DNA of 64,000 nucleotides from Bradyrhizobium sp. BRP22 (lineage in GTDB: Bacteria > Pseudomonadota > Alphaproteobacteria > Rhizobiales > Xanthobacteraceae), in contig NZ_JADYVX010000020.1 in assembly GCF_020194175.1 (NCBI RefSeq), forward strand, positions 1 through 64,000, in the 5' to 3' direction. This document shows positions 46,203 to 54,897 of this stretch, one piece after another (the stretch's first letter is position 1; each line of letters opens with the position of its first letter). The translations under genes were made by a program, and so were the position numbers. Under the pieces are notes generated by a model that worked only from the letters and a program-made list of their open reading frames with translations, did no database searches and had not been told where the DNA came from.

Positions 46203-47573
46203 ATGGCCAACGAAACTGCAACGCTCGCCGCCTATGTCGCTAACCTGAAATTCGCAGATATTCCACCGGAAGTATTGCAGCGCGCCAAGGTGCTGACGCT
46301 GGACTTCCTCGGCAGCACGATCCGGGCGCGGCGCGAAGCCGAATCCACGCCTTCGCTCTTGAAGATGCTGGAAGCGCTGGCGCTGGACGGCAAGGGCGAA
46401 GCCACCGTGTTCGGCGACGGCAAGACCTGGACGCCGGCGGTCGCGGCGCTGCTCAACGGCGCGCTCGGCCATTCGCTCGATTTCGACGACACGCATGCGG
46501 ATTCCTCGCTGCATCCGAGCGCGCCGGTGGTGCCGGCCGCGTTTGCGGTCGGCGAGATGGTCGGCGCGTCCGGCCGCGACGTGCTGACGGCGATCGTCGC
46601 CGGCTATGAGATCTGCTGCCGGCTCGGCAATGCGCTCGATCCGACCTCGCATTATGCGCGCGGCTTCCACCCGACCGCCACCGCCGGCACCTATGGCGCA
46701 GCGGCGGCGGCTGCAAAGCTGTTCGGGTTGTCGCAGGAGCGGATCGTCGCCGCTTTCGGCGTTTCCGGCAGCCAGGCCGCAGGCTCCCTGCAGTTCCTCA
46801 TCAATGGCGCCTGGAACAAGCGCTACCAGGTCGGCGCCGCCGCGATGAACGGCGTCATCGCCGCAACGCTGGCGCGCAACGATTTCGTCGGCTCGGTCGA
46901 ATCGGTGGAAGGCAAGCACGGCCTCCTGGTCGGCTACAGCGACGATGCGCATCCAGACAAGGCGATTGCCGGGCTCGGCAGCATCTTTGAGACCATGAAG
47001 ATCGGCGTCAAACCCTATCCAAGCTGCCGCTACACCCATGCCGCGATCGACGCGCTGATCGCGATGCGGCGCGAGCACAATCTGACGCCCGACCAGGTGA
47101 AGCGGGTCGAGATCGGCCTGCACCGCAACGGCATCACGCTGACCGGCGACGCCGCCACCAAGCGGCATCCGACCTCGATCGTCGGCGGCCAGTTCTCGAT
47201 GTTCTTCACCGGCGCTGTTGCCCTCGACCAGGGCCGCTTCGGCTGGGACGATTACGGCCGGCTCGGCGATGCCGCGATCGATGCGCTCGCCGACAAGTTC
47301 GACGTGGTGCAGGACGACCGGCTGGAGATCGGCCGCACCCATCCGTTCGGCGCGCGCGTCAGCATCACCACCGATGACGGCGTGCATGAGCGGCTCAATG
47401 CCGATCCCTCCGGCGAGCCGACCTCGTTCCCCGATCCGCTGGCGATGCAGCAGAAATTCCTGACGCTCGCCCGCCCGGTGCTGAACGGCCGGGCCGATCA
47501 GTTCGCCGATGCAATCCTGTCGCTGGAACGTTTCGACCGGGTGGAAAAGGCAACGCAACTGGGCCGGCAGTAG
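46203..47573 (+). CDS. MmgE/PrpD family protein
   Basis: The 456-residue protein belongs to the MmgE/PrpD fold (2-methylcitrate dehydratase, cis-aconitate decarboxylase and relatives). Typical segments are LDFDDTHADSSLHPSAPVVP, FHPTATAGTYGAAAAAAKLF and GVKPYPSCRYTHAAIDALI. GAGGAA eleven bases before ATG 46203 sets the start. No citrate synthase or prpB/C gene is nearby, so a methylcitrate cycle role is unlikely from context; the substrate remains open. A long antisense frame over the same DNA is a codon-bias shadow. Confidence 0.9.
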   Translation: MANETATLAAYVANLKFADIPPEVLQRAKVLTLDFLGSTIRARREAESTPSLLKMLEALALDGKGEATVFGDGKTWTPAVAALLNGALGHSLDFDDTHADSSLHPSAPVVPAAFAVGEMVGASGRDVLTAIVAGYEICCRLGNALDPTSHYARGFHPTATAGTYGAAAAAAKLFGLSQERIVAAFGVSGSQAAGSLQFLINGAWNKRYQVGAAAMNGVIAATLARNDFVGSVESVEGKHGLLVGYSDDAHPDKAIAGLGSIFETMKIGVKPYPSCRYTHAAIDALIAMRREHNLTPDQVKRVEIGLHRNGITLTGDAATKRHPTSIVGGQFSMFFTGAVALDQGRFGWDDYGRLGDAAIDALADKFDVVQDDRLEIGRTHPFGARVSITTDDGVHERLNADPSGEPTSFPDPLAMQQKFLTLARPVLNGRADQFADAILSLERFDRVEKATQLGRQ

Positions 47574-47576
47574 CTT

Positions 47577-48143
47577 TCAAGCCGTCCATCGCTCGCGATC
47601 GGTCACCCAGATATCGGCGGTATCGCCGTTCAACTCGACCTGACCCTCGCGTTTCGCGCCAAGCCGGCGCGCCACGCTCTGCGAGGCAGCGTTGACTGGA
47701 TCGATGCAATGAATGATGCGGTCGACCGCAAGGTTGGCGAACGTCCAGTCGATGGCCGCGCGCGCCGCCTCGACCGCATAGCCCTTGCCGCGACATTCCT
47801 TGGTGATGCCCCAGCCGATCTCGAACCCCGGCCATCCCGCCGGGTACCACGGACCCACACGGCCCACGTAGCGGCCGGATGATCTTTCCTCGACCGCAAA
47901 CATGCCGAAACCATGCAGCGCCCAGTGGCCGGCGATGACGGCGGCATTGCGCCAGCCATTCGTTTCATTGGTCACCGCCTTGTGGTCGGGCGTGATGAAG
48001 CGCGCCGTGTCGGGATCGGCCAGCATGGCGGTATTCGGCGCGACGTCGGAAGCCTTCCACGGCCGCAGGATCAACCGCGCCGTCTCGATCGTGGGACCGC
48101 GAAGCTGCGCCTGCGCTGCACCGGACTCGAGCCAAGCGACCAT
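47577..48143 (-). CDS. GNAT-family acetyltransferase (RimJ/RimL-like)
   Basis: The 188-residue product has the GNAT fold with N-terminal ETARLILRPWKASDVAPNTA, the pyrophosphate-binding motif A in IGWGITKECRGKGYAVEAAR (R/Q-x-x-G-x-G/A), and C-terminal NAASQSVARRLGAKREG typical of RimJ/RimL N-acetyltransferases. The target amine is unknown. Convergent with the MmgE/PrpD gene (three bases between stops) and co-oriented with the following O-acetylation pair. Confidence 0.9.
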   Translation of the reverse strand: MVAWLESGAAQAQLRGPTIETARLILRPWKASDVAPNTAMLADPDTARFITPDHKAVTNETNGWRNAAVIAGHWALHGFGMFAVEERSSGRYVGRVGPWYPAGWPGFEIGWGITKECRGKGYAVEAARAAIDWTFANLAVDRIIHCIDPVNAASQSVARRLGAKREGQVELNGDTADIWVTDRERWTA

Positions 48144-48176
48144 TGCTTTGCATCCCTATTGACCGGAATGAGACGA

Positions 48177-49070
48177 TTATCGGATATCCCTCAATCTAGA
48201 GGAAAAGCGCTCGTCCAGGTAGCGGCTCACCAATACTGCCGACCGGGTGTCCAGATGCACGCCATCGTCCCATCGCAGCTCGCTGCGGTCGACGTCGATC
48301 GGCAGCCAGCGGCTCCGGTCCGGAAACGCGCGATGAACGATCTCGCGCGTGATCCTGACATAGCGTGACGCTTCGATCGGCGGCGCATAGGGCATTTCCA
48401 TCAGCAGCACGCGTGTGCCGCGCTGTTCCAGCGCGTCGATCAGATGGCCGAGCGTCTCGACGTTTGCCTTGGCGGCGACGCCTGGGTCCTCGGACTCCAT
48501 CTCCCCGATCGCGCGCTGCAGATAGACGCGGTTGTCGAAATTGCTCGGCGGCTGCTCGAGCAGGTTTTTCAGCCTGGCCTCGATCTCCGCGTGAGTGACC
48601 GGGGCATGCACCCGGTTCTCGTATGCCGCAATGGCGGTCCGGATCGGACGCAAGAACAGCGTCTCGTGGCCTTCCCTCGTGGAGAAGCGTTTCACCAGCT
48701 CCGCATCCGGCGCGCGAGACAATATGTTGGTCTCGACGACGATCAGCCTGGGGAGCTGCCGCTGGTTGGCGATGATGTCGAGCGCCGTGATGGGCGAGCC
48801 GCCGGCGAGTGCCAGATTCCGCACGCGCGGTGTCTTGAAATATTGCTCGCCAAGCCGGACCGTCATCGAACTGCCCACGAGCACGATGTCGGGAACGGGA
48901 TTGTCGACGTAGCGGTTCATGGTGACGAGCGCGCCATCGCGTGTTGTCGTCACCGGCAATTGCAACGTGTGTCCGAAGCGCGCGGTCGCGATGCCGCAGG
49001 CGAGCAGCAGCAGCGCTGCCGCGGCGGCGCTCTTGATCAACCAGGCGGTCGGTGTCGGCTGCTTGTCCAT
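48177..49070 (-). CDS. SGNH-like partner of an MBOAT O-acyltransferase
   Basis: The 297-residue protein has one N-terminal transmembrane helix (about 10-30) and a periplasmic SGNH/GDSL-type domain: block I VPDIVLVGSSMTVRL with the presumed nucleophile Ser, and the C-terminal D-x-x-H motif WDDGVHLD. This matches the AlgX/AlgJ-type proteins that complete sugar O-acetylation after an MBOAT passes the acyl group across the membrane. Its ATG (49070) is only four bases after the MBOAT stop, so the pair is co-transcribed. The longer upstream frame overlaps the MBOAT gene and is rejected. The acceptor polymer is unknown. Confidence 0.78.
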   Translation of the reverse strand: MDKQPTPTAWLIKSAAAAALLLLACGIATARFGHTLQLPVTTTRDGALVTMNRYVDNPVPDIVLVGSSMTVRLGEQYFKTPRVRNLALAGGSPITALDIIANQRQLPRLIVVETNILSRAPDAELVKRFSTREGHETLFLRPIRTAIAAYENRVHAPVTHAEIEARLKNLLEQPPSNFDNRVYLQRAIGEMESEDPGVAAKANVETLGHLIDALEQRGTRVLLMEMPYAPPIEASRYVRITREIVHRAFPDRSRWLPIDVDRSELRWDDGVHLDTRSAVLVSRYLDERFSSRLRDIR

Positions 49071-49074
49071 GCGA

Positions 49075-50436
49075 TCAGAACTGGAAATAGATGAAGGCGC
49101 TCTCCGGCCCCGCCTCCAGATAGGCGAGCGCGACCAGCGCACCGTAGACATAGGGCTCCCACCGCGTCAGCGCGGTCTCGAACAGCGATGCGATGCGCAT
49201 ATGCTGCAGCAGGACCGGCAGCGCGTAGAGCAGCGCAAGATTGTAGAACAATTTGGGCGGATTCGGATTCGTGGTGGGCGAGAACATGCCGGTGAGATAG
49301 GCGAGCGCATGCTCGAAATTCGGCAGCTTGAAGAAGATCCAGGCCATGGTGACGCAGAAGAACACCACCCCCATCCGCAGGACCCGCAGCGGCACCGAAT
49401 CGATCGCCTGCAGCAGATGCAGGAACGGCCGCTCGATCACGAGAAACAATCCGTGCAGCAGGCCCCACGCCAGATAGCTGAAGCCCGCACCGTGCCAGAG
49501 GCCGCCGAGCCCCATCACGATCATCAGGTTGAGATAGGTCCTGACACGTCCGTACCGGTTTCCGCCTAAGGGAATGTAGAGATAGGCGCGCAGCCAGGTC
49601 GACAGCGAGATGTGCCAGCGCGTCCAGAATTCCGAGAACGACACGGACGTGTAGGGCAGGTCGAAATTGATCGGCAGGCGATAGCCGAACAGCAGCGCCA
49701 GCCCGATCGCGATCGCCGAATAGCCGAAGAAGTCGGCATAGATCTGGTAGCTGTAGAGGAAAACGAGCAGCCAGCGGTCCTGCGTCTGCAGCGTCTCGTA
49801 GAGCGGGAAGTCCATATAGGCCGTCATCTCGTTGAGATTGTTGGCCACGTAGAGCTTGAAGAAGAAACCCGCGATGATCCATTTCGCAGCTTCCACGAAC
49901 GGTACGTCCGCAAGCTGCTTCGGCTGTATCTGCGGCATGAACATGCCGGCGCGCGTGATCGGCCCGGAGACGAGCTGCGGAAAGAAGATGATGTAGAGGA
50001 AGACGTCGGCAAGAGGTGGCCGCAATGCCTTGCTGCGCGTCAGGTCGACCAGGAGGCTGATATTATGGAAGACGAAAAAGGAAATGCCGATCGGCAGTGG
50101 CAGCTTCAGGAGGAAGTCGATCGCCGCATTGTCGACCAGCGCCGGCGCCTTCGGATCGAGGAACAGGAATTTGTATTTGAAGAAGGCAAGCAGCGCGAGG
50201 TTGAAGACGATGCCGACCGGCAGCCAGCGGCGGTCATCGAGCGAGAGCGCCAGGAACAGATAGGTGCCGCCGACCGCGACCGCGAGCAGCGGCAGCAATT
50301 CGGGCTGGCCGTATCCATAGAAGAACAGGCTCGCAACGACCAGAAGCTGGACCTGAAACCGCCGGAGCGGCGGGAGGTAGTAGGCGACGAATACGATCGC
50401 GGCAAACAAGCCGAATTGCCACGACGTGAAAGTCAT
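49075..50436 (-). CDS. MBOAT-family O-acyltransferase (AlgI-like)
   Basis: The 453-residue product has about 10-12 membrane helices. MBOAT landmarks are visible: FFPQLVSGPITRAGMFMPQI, SFSEFWTRWHISLSTWLRAY followed by LYIPLGGNRYG, and the catalytic-His region MGLGGLWHGAGFSYLAWGLL. Such proteins transfer acetyl groups to extracytoplasmic polysaccharides, as AlgI and DltB do. ATG 50436 is chosen over an upstream frame; the sequence before it is GAGGCCCCCGGAAC. No polysaccharide synthase is adjacent, so the substrate could be a glucan, EPS or LPS sugar. Confidence 0.92.
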   Translation of the reverse strand: MTFTSWQFGLFAAIVFVAYYLPPLRRFQVQLLVVASLFFYGYGQPELLPLLAVAVGGTYLFLALSLDDRRWLPVGIVFNLALLAFFKYKFLFLDPKAPALVDNAAIDFLLKLPLPIGISFFVFHNISLLVDLTRSKALRPPLADVFLYIIFFPQLVSGPITRAGMFMPQIQPKQLADVPFVEAAKWIIAGFFFKLYVANNLNEMTAYMDFPLYETLQTQDRWLLVFLYSYQIYADFFGYSAIAIGLALLFGYRLPINFDLPYTSVSFSEFWTRWHISLSTWLRAYLYIPLGGNRYGRVRTYLNLMIVMGLGGLWHGAGFSYLAWGLLHGLFLVIERPFLHLLQAIDSVPLRVLRMGVVFFCVTMAWIFFKLPNFEHALAYLTGMFSPTTNPNPPKLFYNLALLYALPVLLQHMRIASLFETALTRWEPYVYGALVALAYLEAGPESAFIYFQF

Positions 50437-50596
50437 GTTCCGGGGGCCTCGCAGGAACCTTGAAACCCATGCCATGCCCCATCGGCAATTCTCAAGTCAA
50501 GCCGCGAAACGCCGGCGCCCTCGCCCGCGACACATCCGCGGACATACAAGCGGCGGATTTTTGCTATCATCAAGCCACGAAATCAGGAGTCCTATC

Positions 50597-51514
50597 ATGA
50601 GCTGGCTTCCCTCCAACGATCCGATCCTCGGCGACCCCAAGACCTGCGACGCGCTGGAGCTCGTCATCGTGCCGCGCACGCGCGATCTCGGCGACGGTTT
50701 TGCCGTGCGGCGCGCGCTGCCGCATGGCAAGCGGCAGATGGTCGGCCCTTTCATCTTCTTCGATCATTTCGGGCCGATGCAGTTTCTCGCCGGCAAGGGC
50801 ATGGACGTGCGGCCGCATCCGCATATCGGACTTGCCACCGTCACCTATCTGTTCGACGGCAGCATCATGCACCGCGACAGCGAGGGCAACATCCAGGAGA
50901 TCCAGCCCGGCGCGATGAACCTGATGACCGCGGGCCGCGGCATCGCCCATTCCGAGCGCACGCCCGACGTGCAGCGCCGCGACGGCCAGAAGATGCTGGG
51001 CCTGCAGAGCTGGATCGCGCTGCCTCAGGCCAGAGAGGAGATCGCCCCGTCGTTCCAGCATTATGCCGCCGGCGACCTGCCGATGATCACCGAGCGCGGC
51101 TTCACCGCGCGCGTCATCGCGGGCTCATCATTCGGCATCTCCTCGCCGGTCGAGATGGTCTCGCCCTGGTTCTACACCGAGGTCACGGCGGAGGCCGGCA
51201 CCAGCGTGCCGCTCGACCCCGATCACGAGGAGCGCGCGATCTATCTCGTTGATGGCGAAGTCGAGATCGCCAACGAACGCTATGAAGGCCCGCGCCTGCT
51301 GATCTTCCGGCCCGGTGACCGCATCACCGTGAAGGCGCTGCAGCCGACGCGGATGATGTTCCTGGGCGGCGACGCGCTGGAAGGCCCGCGGCACATCTGG
51401 TGGAATTTCGTCTCCTCCAGCAAGGAGCGGATCGAGCAGGCCAAACAGGACTGGAAAACCGGACGTTTCGCAGCCGTCCCACAGGAACATGAGTTCATTC
51501 CGCTGCCGGAGTGA
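50597..51514 (+). CDS. Pirin family protein
   Basis: A 305-residue bicupin. The N-terminal metal site is DVRPHPHIGLATVTYLFDG then GRGIAHSERTP, giving the His-His-His-Glu set of pirins, some of which act as quercetin 2,3-dioxygenases or redox sensors. The second cupin (about 195-290) has lost the metal ligands, as usual. ATG 50597 has AGGAG about eight bases upstream; the longer frame overlaps the divergent MBOAT gene start and is rejected. Confidence 0.92.
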   Translation: MSWLPSNDPILGDPKTCDALELVIVPRTRDLGDGFAVRRALPHGKRQMVGPFIFFDHFGPMQFLAGKGMDVRPHPHIGLATVTYLFDGSIMHRDSEGNIQEIQPGAMNLMTAGRGIAHSERTPDVQRRDGQKMLGLQSWIALPQAREEIAPSFQHYAAGDLPMITERGFTARVIAGSSFGISSPVEMVSPWFYTEVTAEAGTSVPLDPDHEERAIYLVDGEVEIANERYEGPRLLIFRPGDRITVKALQPTRMMFLGGDALEGPRHIWWNFVSSSKERIEQAKQDWKTGRFAAVPQEHEFIPLPE

Positions 51515-51571
51515 GCTATCTCCCCTTCGCCGCTCGCAATCTCGCGGGCGACTGAGTTGAAGGTCTGACCG

Positions 51572-52486
51572 ATGAATGCGATGCGCGCCAGCGACCTGCC
51601 CTTGCCACGGATCGGCCGCGGCAAGGTCCGCGATGTCTATGCCGTCGGCGACGACCGCGTGCTTCTCCTCACCACCGATCGCATCTCGGCGTTCGACGTG
51701 GTGATGGCCGAGACCATCCCGATGAAGGGCGCGGTGCTGACCCAGATCAGCGCATGGTGGTTTCGCCAGCTCGAGAGCACCGTGCCGCATCACATGATCA
51801 GTGCCGATGCCGACGAGATCATCCGCGAGGTGCCCGCGCTGAAGGACCATCGCGACGAGATCGCAGGCCGCGCGATGCTGTGCCGGCGCACCACCGTGTT
51901 CCCGATCGAATGCGTGATCCGCGGCTACATCTCGGGCTCGGCCTGGAAGGAATATGCCGCCCACGGCACGCTCGCCGGCGAAAAGCTGCCGGCCGGCCTG
52001 GTCGAAAGCGCCAAGCTCGAGCCTGCGATCTTCAGCCCGGCGACCAAGGCCGAGACCGGGCATGACGAGAACATCACGGTGGCCCGCGTGCGCGAGATCG
52101 TCGGCCACGACGTCGCCGACACGCTGGAACGGATGGCGCGCGCGGTCTATGCCTATGGCGAAGAGGTGAGCCGCGAGCGCGGCATCATCATCGCCGACAC
52201 CAAGTTCGAATTCGGCCGCGACCGGGACGGACGGATCATCCTGATCGACGAGGTGATGACGCCGGACTCGTCGCGCTTCTGGGCGGTCGATGTCTACAAG
52301 ACCGGCCAGCCGCAGCCGAGCTTCGACAAGCAGCCCTTGCGCGATTATCTCGAAACGGAGCGCCGCGCCGGCCGCTGGAACGGTGATGCTCCAGCGCCGC
52401 CATTGCCGGCAAGCGTGGTGGAGGCGACCAGCAAGCGCTACCTGGAGGCCTATCGGCGCGTGACCGGCAGCGAATTGAAGATCTAA
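51572..52486 (+). CDS. purC: Phosphoribosylaminoimidazole-succinocarboxamide synthase (SAICAR synthetase)
   Basis: The 304-residue enzyme joins CAIR and aspartate with ATP in purine synthesis. Characteristic segments are GRGKVRDVYAVGDDRVLLLT, DRISAFDVVMAETIPMKGAV, VIRGYISGSAWKEY and the metal/ATP site IIIADTKFEFGRDRDGRIIL then IDEVMTPDSSRFW. Length fits the longer (eukaryote-like, about 300 residue) class. Many alphaproteobacteria have a second shorter PurC, so this may be one of two. It stands alone, followed by a hairpin repeat. Confidence 0.95.
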   Translation: MNAMRASDLPLPRIGRGKVRDVYAVGDDRVLLLTTDRISAFDVVMAETIPMKGAVLTQISAWWFRQLESTVPHHMISADADEIIREVPALKDHRDEIAGRAMLCRRTTVFPIECVIRGYISGSAWKEYAAHGTLAGEKLPAGLVESAKLEPAIFSPATKAETGHDENITVARVREIVGHDVADTLERMARAVYAYGEEVSRERGIIIADTKFEFGRDRDGRIILIDEVMTPDSSRFWAVDVYKTGQPQPSFDKQPLRDYLETERRAGRWNGDAPAPPLPASVVEATSKRYLEAYRRVTGSELKI

Positions 52487-52515
52487 CCTCCCGTCATTTC
52501 GAGCGGAGTGCCGGT

Positions 52516-52541
52516 GGTGGGCACGCTACGCTTTGCCCACC
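52516..52541. repeat. Hairpin repeat between convergent purC and gabD (possible terminator)
   Basis: GGTGGGC (52516-52522) and GCCCACC (52535-52541) form a strong stem around ACGCTACGCTTT. This GTGGGCACGCTACGCTTTGCCCAC element is common in bradyrhizobial intergenic DNA. Placed between two convergent genes it could terminate transcription from both sides. Confidence 0.65.
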
Positions 52542-52569
52542 ATCCGCGACCACAGGCCGTGATGAGGGA

Positions 52570-54066
52570 CTACACCCCCGCCATCATCACGTATTTGATC
52601 TCGACATATTCTTCCATGCCGTGATGCGAACCTTCGCGCCCCAAGCCGCTCTCCTTGACGCCGCCGAACGGCGCGACTTCGGTCGTGATCAGGCCGGTGT
52701 TGACACCGACCATGCCTGATTCCAGCGCCTCCGCGACTCGCCACACCCGCCCGAGGTCGCGCGAATAGAAGTACGACGCGAGGCCGAACGGCGATTTGTT
52801 GCACATCGCGATCACGTCGGCTTCATCCTTGAAGCGGATCACCGGCGCGAGCGGACCGAACGTCTCCTCCTGCGAGACAAGCGCATCCGCCTTGACGTCG
52901 GACAGCACCGTCGGCTCGAAGAAGGTGCGGCCGAGCGAAGAGCGCTTGCCGCCGGTGACGATCTTGGCGCCGCCCTTCACCGCGTCGGCGATGTGCCGCT
53001 CGACCTTCTCGATCGCTTCCATGTTGATCAGCGGCCCCTGCACCACGCCCTGCTCGGTGCCGTCGCCGATCTTCATCGCCGCAACCTTCTTGGAGAGCTT
53101 CTGCACGAACTCGTCGTAGATCTTGTCCTGGGCATAGAGGCGGTTGGCGCAGACGCAGGTCTGGCCCATGTTGCGGTATTTCGAGACGATCGCGCCCTCG
53201 ACCGCGGCATCGATGTCGGCATCGTCGAACACGACGAAGGGCGCGTTGCCGCCGAGTTCCAGCCCGAGCTTCTTCACGCCGACCGACGCCTGCCGGTACA
53301 GGATCTTGCCGACCTCGGTCGAGCCGGTGAAGCCGACGAAGCGCACCGCAGGGTGCTCGCACAGCACCTTGCCGATCGGCGGCGCATCGCCGGTGATGAT
53401 GTTGAACACGCCCTTCGGCACGCCGGCCTTCTCGGCGAGCGCCGCCAGCGCCAGCGCCGACAGCGGCGTTTCGTTGGCGGGCTTCAGCACCACGGTGCAG
53501 CCCGCGGCGAGCGCCGGCGAAACCTTGCGGGTGATCATCGAGTTCGGGAAGTTCCACGGCGTGATCGCACCGCAGACACCGATCGGCTGCTTGATCGCGA
53601 GCAGCCGCGCATCCGGCCGCTGGGTCGGGATGGTCTCGCCATAGACCCGGCGGGCCTCCTCGGCAAAGAACTCGACATAGGCGCCGCCGATATCGACCTC
53701 GCCGAGCGCCTCGGCCAGCGGCTTGCCCTGTTCCGAGGTCAGGATCAGCGCCAGATCCTCGCGGTTGGCGATGATCAGCTCGAACCATTTGCGCAGGATG
53801 TTGGAACGCTGCTTGGCCGTCAGCTTGGCCCAGGCCGGGAACGCGCGTTCCGCAGCCTCGACCGCCCTGGTGGCGTCATCGGCGCTCATCTGCGGGATCT
53901 TCACCAGTTCGGCGCCGGTGGCCGGATTATTGACCGAGAAAACCGGGGTACCGACCCAGGCGCCATCAATGTAGCAGCGGTCGCGCAGCAGCGAGGGGTC
54001 TTTCAGGCGATCGCGAAGCGACGTCGCTGAGGGCTCTGAAGCGCGTGCGGCAGCGGGCGGATTCAT
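52570..54066 (-). CDS. gabD: NAD(P)-dependent succinate-semialdehyde dehydrogenase
   Basis: The 498-residue aldehyde dehydrogenase carries the general-base Glu in KLGLELGGNAPFVVFDDADI, the catalytic Cys in NMGQTCVCANRLY and the NAD-binding FTGSTEVGK, and ends with FGGVKESGLGREGSHHGMEE as in GabD. The CVC pair at the active site is typical of SSADH, which completes GABA degradation to succinate. ATG 54066 is used because AGGAG lies upstream; the longer frame is rejected. No GABA transaminase is adjacent. Confidence 0.93.
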   Translation of the reverse strand: MNPPAAARASEPSATSLRDRLKDPSLLRDRCYIDGAWVGTPVFSVNNPATGAELVKIPQMSADDATRAVEAAERAFPAWAKLTAKQRSNILRKWFELIIANREDLALILTSEQGKPLAEALGEVDIGGAYVEFFAEEARRVYGETIPTQRPDARLLAIKQPIGVCGAITPWNFPNSMITRKVSPALAAGCTVVLKPANETPLSALALAALAEKAGVPKGVFNIITGDAPPIGKVLCEHPAVRFVGFTGSTEVGKILYRQASVGVKKLGLELGGNAPFVVFDDADIDAAVEGAIVSKYRNMGQTCVCANRLYAQDKIYDEFVQKLSKKVAAMKIGDGTEQGVVQGPLINMEAIEKVERHIADAVKGGAKIVTGGKRSSLGRTFFEPTVLSDVKADALVSQEETFGPLAPVIRFKDEADVIAMCNKSPFGLASYFYSRDLGRVWRVAEALESGMVGVNTGLITTEVAPFGGVKESGLGREGSHHGMEEYVEIKYVMMAGV

Positions 54067-54184
54067 GGCGTTACTCCTGCAATTTTCTGGGCGTATCGCC
54101 CAAACATAGGTCGAAACCGGGCGCAATGCATCGTCTCCTGACAGCGGACGCGTCAAGCGATTTTGTGGGGGGTGCGGGAGCAGC

Positions 54185-54285
54185 TAGAGCGTTTTCAAGC
54201 GAAGTGGACCCCGTTTCGCGTGAAGAAAACGCGTCCAAACATGGATCTAGAGCTTCGGTTCTGATTAATCAGACCGAAGCTCTAG
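54185..54285. repeat. Bradyrhizobial intergenic repeat with a 39-bp palindrome
   Basis: From 54185 the sequence AGAGCGTTTTCAAGCGAAGT with following GAAGAAAACGCGTC is a recurring bradyrhizobial intergenic element. At 54247-54285 a near-perfect palindrome runs CTAGAGCTTCGGTTCTGAT / ATCAGACCGAAGCTCTAG with one bulged base. It lies between gabD and a hypothetical gene on the same strand and overlaps the out-of-frame tail of that hypothetical gene. Confidence 0.7.
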
Positions 54286-54319
54286 GCCGCGCCGTGCAGA
54301 TAGGTTTCGCGACGCCCGA

Positions 54320-54607
54320 TCATGCGCTCCGCCGCCCCTTGGCATCGGCCTTCGAAGACGTTGCGCAGGTGCGGTATTCGAGCTCCGGCAACTTGGCCGG
54401 GTCAGGGCGACCGAACCACGACCTGGGCGCGACCTGCAGCAGCGCCAGCGCCTGTGCGACATTGTCGACCGCTTCGAAGGAATGCAGCGCGCCGGTGCCG
54501 GCGTAGCGGACCTCGTAGAGGCCGGGGCTGATTGGCGCTTCGATGTTCTCGCCGCGGCCGGGCCGGGGATACCGTTTCCACTCACTCCAGGTCGAGATCA
54601 TCGCCAC
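54320..54607 (-). CDS. Small hypothetical protein, probably frameshifted near its end
   Basis: A 95-residue soluble protein: MAMISTWSEWKRYPRPGRGE, then ISPGLYEVRYAGTGALHSFE and AVDNVAQALALLQVAPRS. The beta-strand/helix pattern is coherent; function unknown. The frame stops at 54320-54322 after KADAKGRRSA, but the next frame over this point continues ERMIGRRETYLHGAA to a TAG at 54282-54284. That tail looks like genuine protein, so a one-base deletion (for example in the GGGG run near 54335-54340) may have truncated the gene, or the base is a sequencing error. Confidence 0.5.
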   Translation of the reverse strand: MAMISTWSEWKRYPRPGRGENIEAPISPGLYEVRYAGTGALHSFEAVDNVAQALALLQVAPRSWFGRPDPAKLPELEYRTCATSSKADAKGRRSA

Positions 54608-54702
54608 ACCCTTAAGTCACTCCGAAAGCAACCATTTGCTTCAAAACATTCAGTCCAGAAGCACTTTTGCGCTGGAATCTGAATGCGTTATTCACAAAAT
54701 CA

Positions 54703-54716
54703 TTGACGGGTATCAA
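54703..54716. promoter_or_regulatory. Isolated FixK/FNR-type box
   Basis: TTGACGGGTATCAA fits TTGA-N6-TCAA, but its centre is about 103 bases before the hypothetical gene start (54607) and 188 bases before the hydrolase start (54898), unlike the 62-69 base spacing of the main group. It may be a chance match. Confidence 0.3.
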
Positions 54717-54897
54717 TACCAAGTCACGTTGTCGTGGACGGTTCCTGGTCGTCGTCGAGACCGCTCCCCAGCCGCCGCGAGATTTACGAGGCCGCCGCTG
54801 CTGCATTTTGAAATCAAAATCCCCGAACCACCGGCTTGCAGGACGCGCTGCGCGGTAAGAAGATCGCGGTCCCCAACGATAAAACGGAGGCGACCCC

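Noticed and set aside
46173..47558. 461-codon frame antisense to the MmgE/PrpD gene
   Set aside because: It is rich in Arg/Ala/Gly and lacks any domain; typical shadow of a GC-rich gene.
54703..54716. TTGACGGGTATCAA as part of the main FixK cluster
   Set aside because: It is 24 kb from the cluster and at the wrong distance from both flanking genes, so it may be a chance match; listed only with low confidence.
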